NCBI RefSeq assembly: GCF_021117425.1 | Contig: NZ_CP088298.1 | Coordinates: forward strand, 4,030,001-4,094,000 | DNA length: 64,000 bases | Direction of reading: 5' to 3' | Source of the DNA: Brevibacterium zhoupengii | GTDB lineage: Bacteria; Actinomycetota; Actinomycetes; Actinomycetales; Brevibacteriaceae | In this document: positions 61,250-64,000 of the stretch, in pieces | Layout: the number at the start of each line of letters is the position of its first letter | How positions within the stretch are numbered: position 1 is the first letter of the stretch | Position numbers and translations under genes: made by a program | The notes under the pieces: model-generated | The model's database searches: none | Told to the model about the DNA's origin: nothing | The model's input: only the letters and a program-made list of their open reading frames with translations

Positions 61250-62263
61250 TCAGCTGCGAAGCTGGCTGCTGGTGACGAGGAACCCGGTCTCATCCAGGCC
61301 AGTCCCGTCACTGCCGATGAGCAGCTCCGCGCCGATGCTGTCGACGAGGCTGGCCACCTGATTGCGCATCCGCCGGAACCGTCGGGTTTGGGCCGGCTGG
61401 TATCGCTTCGATTCAGTGTCCATCCAATGCACGTGGTATTCGACCAGCGGCATCTGCAGATGTTTGGCGATGATCGGCGGCACCCAGTCGGCCTCAGACA
61501 CGCGCACCTCGATGATGCCGGCCGCCTCGCTGATATCTCCGAGCGGGACGAGGAGCGAATAGCCGTCGAGGATCACCGGCGCCGAGGCGTCGAAGAGCGG
61601 ATCGTCGATCGTGGCCTGGGCGAGGACCGCCTCGTCAGGTGTCGGCAGCGCCTGCTGGAAGGCGTGCGGGGCGTGCTTGCGCACGAGGGAGAGTGCGACC
61701 TCGGGCTCGAGCCAGTAGGTCGAATAGAGATAGAGGTCGATCTTCGCTTCGGGGTCGGGCACGAGGACCCGGGTCGGCAGACCAGCCTCGTCCGCCAACC
61801 GAACACCCGTGTGCAGGCGTGATGCGACACCCAGGATGAGACTGAGCATCCGCTCTTCTTCCCGGTCGGGCAGGCCTGAGGGGAATGCTGTGTTGAGCCC
61901 GTCGGCGTCGCTGAACCAGTCCGGCGGCGGAACCGGCTCACGGTCTCGGGGGCAGTCGATGACGACCGCATGGTGGGCCCAATCGGGCAGTTCGAGCGCA
62001 GCGATCGTGGCCGCGTCGAGGTCGACCCCCTCGCTCAGGCGCGAGTGTCGGCTCAGTTTCAGCTGACCATTGGCGTCCAAGCGGGGCGTGATGTCGGGAA
62101 GCCTGTTGTGCACGAGTGCGAGCACATCGGAGACCTCGACCCCTTCGTCGAGGAGAAGCAGATGGAATCCACGCAGGTCTGCCGAGACGTCGGTATCGAC
62201 GCCTGTGTCACTGACACGCTCGGCGGCCTGACGCCGCATCCGCAGCTCTCGGCGTGTGGTCAC
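61250..62263 (-). CDS. Protein of unknown function, translationally coupled to dcd
   Basis: 337 residues from a GTG at 62263 whose GTGA overlaps the dcd stop; the ORF can be extended, but only through the dcd coding region. No domain is recognised. Features are [26 protein letters not shown], an [16 protein letters not shown] segment, [23 protein letters not shown], and a basic C-terminal region ([31 protein letters not shown]). It has no membrane helix and looks like a soluble two-domain protein. Coupling to dCTP deaminase hints at nucleotide or DNA metabolism, without further evidence. Confidence 0.7.
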   Translation of the reverse strand: MTTRRELRMRRQAAERVSDTGVDTDVSADLRGFHLLLLDEGVEVSDVLALVHNRLPDITPRLDANGQLKLSRHSRLSEGVDLDAATIAALELPDWAHHAVVIDCPRDREPVPPPDWFSDADGLNTAFPSGLPDREEERMLSLILGVASRLHTGVRLADEAGLPTRVLVPDPEAKIDLYLYSTYWLEPEVALSLVRKHAPHAFQQALPTPDEAVLAQATIDDPLFDASAPVILDGYSLLVPLGDISEAAGIIEVRVSEADWVPPIIAKHLQMPLVEYHVHWMDTESKRYQPAQTRRFRRMRNQVASLVDSIGAELLIGSDGTGLDETGFLVTSSQLRS

Positions 62264-62838
62264 ATGTCCCTCCGGTAGAAGTTGAGATGCGAACGGGAGG
62301 CCGTCGGACCCTGCTGGCCCTGATAGCGATTGCCGGTGGACTGCGAACCGTAGGGGTTGAGCGCAGCCGAGCTGAGGCGGAAGAAACAGAGCTGGCCGAT
62401 CTTCATTCCCGGCCACAGCGTGATGGGCAGGGTGGCGACATTCGAGAGCTCAAGCGTTACGTGACCGGTGAATCCAGGATCGATGAAGCCGGCCGTGGAG
62501 TGGGTCAGCAGTCCGAGACGTCCCAGCGATGACTTACCCTCCAGCCGGGCTGCCACATCATCAGGCAGGGTGACGAGTTCGTGGGTGGAGGCCAGCACGA
62601 ATTCGCCGGGGTGCAGCACGAAGGGCTCCCCCGGTGCTGCCTCGATGAAACGGGTGAGCTCGGGCTGATCGAGGCTCGGATCGATGACTGGGTACTTGTG
62701 GTTGTCGAAGAGACGGAAATAGCGATCCAGGCACACATCGACGCTGGCGGGCTGAATCAGAGACGGGTCATAGGGGTCGAGGGCGATGCGTCCGGAGTCG
62801 AGCTCGGCGCGGATGTCGCGATCGGAAAGGAGAGTCAC
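62260..62838 (-). CDS. dcd: dCTP deaminase
   Basis: 192 residues of the dUTPase/Dcd trimer fold. Motifs are [49 protein letters not shown] (with the catalytic Glu region) and [13 protein letters not shown], ending in a [20 protein letters not shown] segment. It deaminates dCTP to dUTP; actinobacterial Dcd proteins such as the mycobacterial one can also hydrolyse dUTP to dUMP, and this one has the same C-terminal type. It is divergent from the secreted-protein gene across a 287-base region. Confidence 0.92.
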   Translation of the reverse strand: MTLLSDRDIRAELDSGRIALDPYDPSLIQPASVDVCLDRYFRLFDNHKYPVIDPSLDQPELTRFIEAAPGEPFVLHPGEFVLASTHELVTLPDDVAARLEGKSSLGRLGLLTHSTAGFIDPGFTGHVTLELSNVATLPITLWPGMKIGQLCFFRLSSAALNPYGSQSTGNRYQGQQGPTASRSHLNFYRRDM

Positions 62839-62934
62839 GTATCACATGGTAGTCGCCCTGGACTCTGGAGTGCAGTGAGCTGGGCTTATACGGGGGCGAA
62901 AAATGTCACAGCAGCTCCGACACGCCGTACTTAT

Positions 62935-62950
62935 GTAACGACTCGATAAC
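62935..62950 (+). promoter_or_regulatory. RTRAC-N6-RTRAC direct repeat before the secreted-protein gene
   Basis: GTAAC-GACTCG-ATAAC, half-sites 11 bp apart, with a further ATAAC at 62952-62956. It lies ~175 bases upstream of the GTG at 63126, in the AT-rich gap after dcd (62839-63125). It is almost identical to 34122-34137. Confidence 0.55.
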
Positions 62951-63125
62951 GATAACCGCAGTTTTTGCTGGTTTTCTCCCGTGTGTCTCCCCATAGGCAT
63001 TGGTGAATGCTTTAGAGTTAGGAGCTGTACGAACCCGCGCACGATGGTGCCTTCCTCTTCTTAAGCCAAGGAATGCCGGGAGTCCATCGTCTTTCGTGGG
63101 TTGACAACAAACGAAAGGCATTACT

Positions 63126-64000
63126 GTGAAGACCTCGCGTCTTGTGCTTGCCCCCGCAGTAGCCGTTGCATTGACAGGTCTTGCTGGCGCTCCCGCGTTC
63201 GCAGCGACAGAGTCCGCTCCGGTGCCGGCAGGCCCGCTCTGTGCGTATGATGACGCACAGCAGTCAACTGACCCCGATTCCAAGGTTCCCGACAGCTCAG
63301 ACCCGCAGGCGACACTGTCCGCGGCACAGGTCACCCGAGCTGATATTGCCGACCGCAAGAAGGGCATCGGATTCTCCGGCACGGGATTCACTCCCGACGA
63401 CAAGGCGACCGTCACGGTCGTCGGCACCGATGGGTCCAAGTACTCACCAGAGACCAAGCTGACCGTCGACGAGAAGGGAAAGGTGTCCGGCACCTACTTC
63501 TTCTCGGTCACGGACAACGCCAAGGTTCCGACCGGCAACTACTCTCTCTACCTCACCGATGAGAAGACCGAGAAGGACTCCTCGAAGGTCACCTTCGAGG
63601 TCGTCGGCTCTGCCAAGGACCTCGACGAGGATGCCAAGGCACCCGATTGCACCCCGGCAACCGGCCCGGCCTCGGACCCGTCCGAGACCGACGAACCCAG
63701 CGAATCCGCTGCGCCGACTCCGTCTGAGACGAAGACTGAGGAGCCGAGCAAGACTGCCGAGCCGACTCCCACTGAGTCCAAGTCGGAAGAGCCCAGCGAA
63801 AAGCCGACTGAGACCAAGGAAGCTCGGAAGCCCGCTGCTCCCAAGCCCACTGAAACTGAGACGAAATCTCCTGAGCCGACTGAGTCCGCAAGCGAGACGT
63901 CGGAGCCGACCGAGACGGAGTCAGAGGCTCCAGCGACAGACGACACCGATTCTGCGGAGCCAGAGGCCCCCGCAGCTGACGATGCCGACGATGAGTCCGA
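63126..64000 (+). CDS. Secreted Pro/Glu/Ser/Thr-rich protein (partial, runs off the window)
   Basis: An open frame from GTG 63126 (AAAGG nine bases upstream) with no stop before the window end; 291 codons are visible. A signal peptide (VKTSRLVLAPAVAVALTGLAG, cleaved near AFA-AT) is followed by a ~130-residue Ig-like or beta-sandwich region (DRKKGIGFSGTGFTPDDKATVTVVGT, VDEKGKVSGTYFFSVTDNAKVPTGNY). A long low-complexity stalk follows, of PTES/PTET/EEPSE-type repeats rich in Glu, Ser, Thr and Pro, with Lys early on. The layout suggests a wall-attached or sortase-anchored surface protein, with the anchor outside the window. No known function. Confidence 0.8.
   Translation, partial: MKTSRLVLAPAVAVALTGLAGAPAFAATESAPVPAGPLCAYDDAQQSTDPDSKVPDSSDPQATLSAAQVTRADIADRKKGIGFSGTGFTPDDKATVTVVGTDGSKYSPETKLTVDEKGKVSGTYFFSVTDNAKVPTGNYSLYLTDEKTEKDSSKVTFEVVGSAKDLDEDAKAPDCTPATGPASDPSETDEPSESAAPTPSETKTEEPSKTAEPTPTESKSEEPSEKPTETKEARKPAAPKPTETETKSPEPTESASETSEPTETESEAPATDDTDSAEPEAPAADDADDES

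Noticed and set aside
1..64000. tRNA or rRNA genes
   Set aside because: No cloverleaf or rRNA-like stretch was noticed in the intergenic regions; a covariance search was not possible.

Overview
The window is a gene-dense, high-GC stretch with actinobacterial habits: GTG and TTG starts, stop/start overlaps inside operons, hairpin terminators without U-tracts, genes without leaders, and a sortase-anchored enzyme. The gene set (an oleABCD cluster with a fused OleBC, an Mnh antiporter operon, glycine-betaine ABC genes, an LssY_C protein, DUF4235 and DUF3817 proteins) fits a Micrococcales member, most likely Brevibacterium. That assignment is inferred from gene content, not from a marker gene. No rRNA, tRNA, CRISPR array, transposase, integrase or phage gene was seen.

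0-11 kb: the end of an FMN-binding glutamate-synthase-like gene and a dienelactone-hydrolase-like gene. Then comes a lower-GC AbiEi/DUF559-type nuclease-like gene bracketed by two 49-bp direct repeats, an SDR, and a membrane protein. The olefin locus oleA-oleBC-oleD follows (head-to-head condensation of fatty acyl groups to long-chain alkenes), then a membrane protein and another SDR. 11-25 kb: a propionyl-CoA synthetase, an SRPBCC protein and an LssY_C protein. A regulatory island follows, made of a MerR regulator with a HEAT-repeat tail, a separate HEAT protein under a classic MerR-type promoter, and a divergent GyrI-like protein. After it come a lysozyme-like protein, a SmtB-type metal sensor, a peroxidase-related/aminotransferase/EamA operon, a cupin, a glutamate-cysteine-ligase-like protein and an M20 peptidase.

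25-44 kb: FkbM methyltransferase, an enolase-superfamily racemase/OSBS, a CDF metal exporter, flotillin, a DUF3817 protein, a secreted LPXTG-type M28 aminopeptidase, a ferritin-like/VIT1 fusion, PabC, DUF4235, AroD and an alpha/beta hydrolase. A glycine-betaine ABC system follows (ATPase, permease, lipoprotein), with ogt and a second paralogous lipoprotein behind it. 44-51 kb: DyP peroxidase, PCu(A)C copper chaperone and a polytopic membrane protein on one strand, then S9 peptidase, nagA and an isochorismatase-like protein as a second unit.

51-61 kb is one continuous minus-strand operon: mnhAB (fused), C, D, E, F, G, then an OmpR-type response regulator, its histidine kinase and a lipoprotein, each gene overlapping the next. 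61-64 kb holds dcd with a coupled gene of unknown function and the start of a secreted Pro/Glu/Thr-rich protein that runs off the window.

Three signals are not explained by single genes. First, five copies of a direct repeat RTRAC-N6-RTRAC (exactly 11-bp period) lie in intergenic DNA upstream of cell-envelope and osmoprotection genes. Second, several genes have a -10 hexamer exactly 6 nt before the start codon, so they are probably leaderless. Third, a roughly 90-bp array of degenerate 10-bp units lies upstream of the copper-chaperone gene.
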